In this document: positions 14,849-16,271 of the stretch, one piece after another
Position numbering within the stretch: position 1 is the first letter of the stretch
Layout of the letters: each line of letters begins with the position of its first letter
NCBI GenBank assembly: GCA_044433305.1
Contig: JAWXTS010000035.1
Coordinates: 1 to 16,271 of the forward strand
From: JAWXTS01 sp044433305
GTDB lineage: Bacteria; Bacteroidota; Bacteroidia; Bacteroidales; Rikenellaceae
DNA length: 16,271 nt
Reading direction: 5' to 3'
The notes under the pieces: model-generated
Databases searched by the model: none
Seen by the model: only the letters and a program-made list of their open reading frames with translations
What the model was told of the DNA's origin: nothing
Position numbers and translations under genes: made by a program

Positions 14849-15766
14849 ATGATAAAGAGAACTTTATATTTCGGAAATCCAGCTTACCTAAGCTTGCGAC
14901 AATCGCAGTTAGTTCTGCGCCTGCCCGAAGTTGAGGTCAACGATACCCTACCCGATAGTTTCAAAAAGGAAGCTGAACGCACCATTCCCATTGAGGATAT
15001 AGGTGTGGTAGTACTTGACCACGGGCGTATCACAATAACGCAGGGACTGATGGATGCCTTGCTCGATAATAATGTTGCAATAATAACCTGCGACAAACAT
15101 CGTATGCCCGCAGGTTTGATGCTGCCACTATGCGGCAATACAACCCAGAATGAGAGATTCCGAGAGCAATTAGACGCCTCACTACCTCTCAAGAAACAAC
15201 TTTGGCAGCAAACTGTCCAAGCCAAAATAACCAACCAAGCTAGGATACTAAAAGAGTGCCGAGAGGTTGAAGTTCGTAATATGCTCAAGTGGGCGGGTGA
15301 TGTGCGTAGTGGCGATGCCGACAACCTAGAAGGACGAGCAGCTGTCTACTATTGGGCAAATCTATTTGACGATTTCCGACGAGACAGAGAAGGTCTTCCA
15401 CCAAACAACCTTCTAAATTATGGTTACGCAATCCTGCGAGCAATTATCGCCAGAGCATTAGTTTCAAGTGGACTGCTTCCAACCCTAGGAATATTCCACC
15501 ATAATCGCTACAATGCCTATTGCTTAGCTGATGATATAATGGAGCCATATCGCCCCTATGTTGATAATCTAGTATTTGAAATGTATAGCTCAGGAGTGCG
15601 CGAACTTGACAAAGAGTCAAAATCAAGACTGCTATCTATCCCCATACTAGATGTCGAAATAGGCGGTAGACGTAGCCCCCTAATGATTGCAGCAGGACTC
15701 ACAACATCATCATTATATAAATGTTTTAGTGGCGAGTCTCGACGAATCCTATATCCCGAAGTTTAA
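14849..15766 (+). CDS. cas1: CRISPR integrase Cas1
   Basis: Cas1 is the metal-dependent integrase that, with Cas2, inserts new spacers into the array. The protein is 305 residues, normal for type II. The expected active-site residues are E161 (in EGRAAVYYW), H217 (in IFHHNRYNAYCLADD) and an acidic residue in the DDIMEPYRP segment, about 228-232. A Shine-Dalgarno GGAGG (14834-14838) inside the end of cas9 precedes the ATG. Its stop overlaps the cas2 start by one base (TAATG). Confidence 0.96.
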   Translation: MIKRTLYFGNPAYLSLRQSQLVLRLPEVEVNDTLPDSFKKEAERTIPIEDIGVVVLDHGRITITQGLMDALLDNNVAIITCDKHRMPAGLMLPLCGNTTQNERFREQLDASLPLKKQLWQQTVQAKITNQARILKECREVEVRNMLKWAGDVRSGDADNLEGRAAVYYWANLFDDFRRDREGLPPNNLLNYGYAILRAIIARALVSSGLLPTLGIFHHNRYNAYCLADDIMEPYRPYVDNLVFEMYSSGVRELDKESKSRLLSIPILDVEIGGRRSPLMIAAGLTTSSLYKCFSGESRRILYPEV

Positions 15767-16098
15767 TGGACCGTTTCTCAGAATACCGTGTTATGTGGAT
15801 ACTAATATTTTTCGATCTTCCTACCGAAACAAAAAAGGAACGCAAAGATGCTGCACTTTTTCGTAAACGGCTATTGGAAGACGGCTTCACTATGTTTCAG
15901 TTCTCAATTTATTTGCGCCACTGCCCATCAAAAGAAAATGCAGATGTGCACGTTAAACGCATGAAATCGTTCTTACCACCAACAGGAACGGTTGGGTTTT
16001 TATGTATCACAGACAAGCAATTTGGTATGATGGAAATATTTAATGCACGTAAAATTGCGAAACAAACTACCATGCCTCAACAATTAGAGATGTTCTGA
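15766..16098 (+). CDS. cas2: CRISPR adaptation protein Cas2
   Basis: Cas2 bridges Cas1 dimers in the spacer-integration complex. This 110-residue protein has the ferredoxin-like fold signature: first strand MWILIFFDLPTETKKER with the conserved aspartate, then LFRKRLLEDGFTMFQFSIYLRHC and a final GTVGFLCITDKQFGMMEIF. It is translationally coupled to cas1. No csn2 or cas4 follows, which supports subtype II-C. The array starts 112 bases downstream. Confidence 0.95.
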   Translation: MDRFSEYRVMWILIFFDLPTETKKERKDAALFRKRLLEDGFTMFQFSIYLRHCPSKENADVHVKRMKSFLPPTGTVGFLCITDKQFGMMEIFNARKIAKQTTMPQQLEMF

Positions 16099-16103
16099 CA
16101 GAA

Positions 16104-16132
16104 TAAAAAAACCTCGCCTTACAAGCGAGGTT
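16104..16132 (-). terminator. Terminator facing the CRISPR array
   Basis: AACCTCGC (16110-16117) and GCGAGGTT (16125-16132) form an 8-bp stem with a 7-base loop. On the - strand the stem is followed by a run of T (16111-16105), so it should stop transcripts coming from the array toward cas2. On the + strand only TT-C-T follows, making it a weak terminator for the cas operon. Confidence 0.7.
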
Positions 16133-16210
16133 CTCAGCAAAACACAGCAAAATTTCACAATCCTAAAATCAGCCATATCCTGCTCATTGCCAGCATAATA
16201 CAAACATCGA
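16133..16210. other. Spacer between terminator and CRISPR array
   Basis: No open reading frame or second repeat copy was seen in this 78-base stretch. It holds a short direct repeat (CAGCAAAACA/CAGCAAAAT). If the array is read on the - strand, this is its downstream trailer rather than its leader. Confidence 0.5.
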
Positions 16211-16271
16211 GTTGTGTTATACTGTGCAAAGATACAATTTTGAAAGCAATTCACAACACAAATGCCCCTGT
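16211..16271 (-). CRISPR. Terminal repeat of a type II-C CRISPR array and start of a spacer
   Basis: One 47-base repeat is visible at 16211-16257, with ends GTTGTG and CACAAC that are inverted copies of one another. The first 14 bases of a spacer follow, and the array leaves the window. Read on the - strand the repeat begins GTTGTGAATTGCTTTCAAAA, and this 5' half pairs with the tracrRNA anti-repeat, so crRNA is made from the - strand. Only one copy can be seen, so the call rests on cas neighbours, length, inverted ends and the match to the tracrRNA. Confidence 0.88.
16227..16256 (-). promoter_or_regulatory. Promoter-like elements inside the CRISPR repeat
   Basis: On the - strand the repeat contains TTG (16256-16254), 19 bases, then TATCTTTG (16234-16227), an exact Bacteroidota -7 match at the usual distance from a -33-like element. 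Transcription would begin near 16221-16223, in the last bases of the repeat, and run into the next downstream sequence. Confidence 0.5.

Noticed and set aside
16146..16161. Degenerate second CRISPR repeat (AGCAAAATTTCACAAT)
   Set aside because: Only a short end-like segment is similar, and the distance to the real repeat (49 bases) does not fit a II-C spacer of about 30.
16211..16271. Array transcribed on the + strand from a leader after cas2
   Set aside because: The repeat half that pairs with the tracrRNA is 5' only on the - strand, the promoter-like elements point that way, and a - strand terminator stands before cas2.

Overview
The window reads as a nitrogen-fixing member of the Bacteroidota, probably order Bacteroidales. 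Three things point there: several promoter-like sites match the Bacteroidota -7 element TAnnTTTG, the CRISPR repeat is 47 bases long as in Bacteroidota type II-C arrays, and the Cas9 is the long (about 1,400 residue) Bacteroidota II-C form. Genus is not decidable from the sequence alone.

Layout. (1) Positions 1-4551, + strand: the tail of a nitrogenase (nif) operon, with the last codons of an upstream gene, then nifN, nifB, a [2Fe-2S] thioredoxin-like ferredoxin, nifV and a small helical HEPN-like protein. These make FeMo-cofactor precursors (NifB), mature them (NifN with an unseen NifE) and supply homocitrate (NifV). (2) Positions 4546-8857, - strand: a convergent run reading modA, outer-membrane porin, nifA, GNAT acetyltransferase, Nif11-family protein. 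It puts molybdate capture and the sigma-54 activator of nif genes in one unit. The two runs overlap by 6 bp, and a terminator-like hairpin is built from the ends of both genes. modA has a near-consensus sigma-54 site, while nifA has its own housekeeping-type site. (3) Positions 9132-10319, - strand: an MFS exporter with its own promoter and a strong terminator-like inverted repeat beyond it. (4) Positions 10360-16271: a complete type II-C CRISPR-Cas locus, with a tracrRNA on the - strand, cas9-cas1-cas2 on the + strand, and one terminal repeat of an array that runs off the right edge.

How it works together. The nif half couples molybdenum supply, regulation and cofactor assembly; if NifA drives the modA promoter, read-through into nifA would make a positive loop. 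In the CRISPR half, both guide RNAs (tracrRNA and crRNA) are inferred to be made from the - strand, opposite to the cas genes. Each repeat appears to carry its own Bacteroidota-type promoter, and a hairpin with a T-tract after cas2 would stop crRNA transcripts before they run antisense into the cas genes. No csn2 or cas4 is present, which fits subtype II-C. All promoter, terminator and RNA boundaries are read by eye from motifs.
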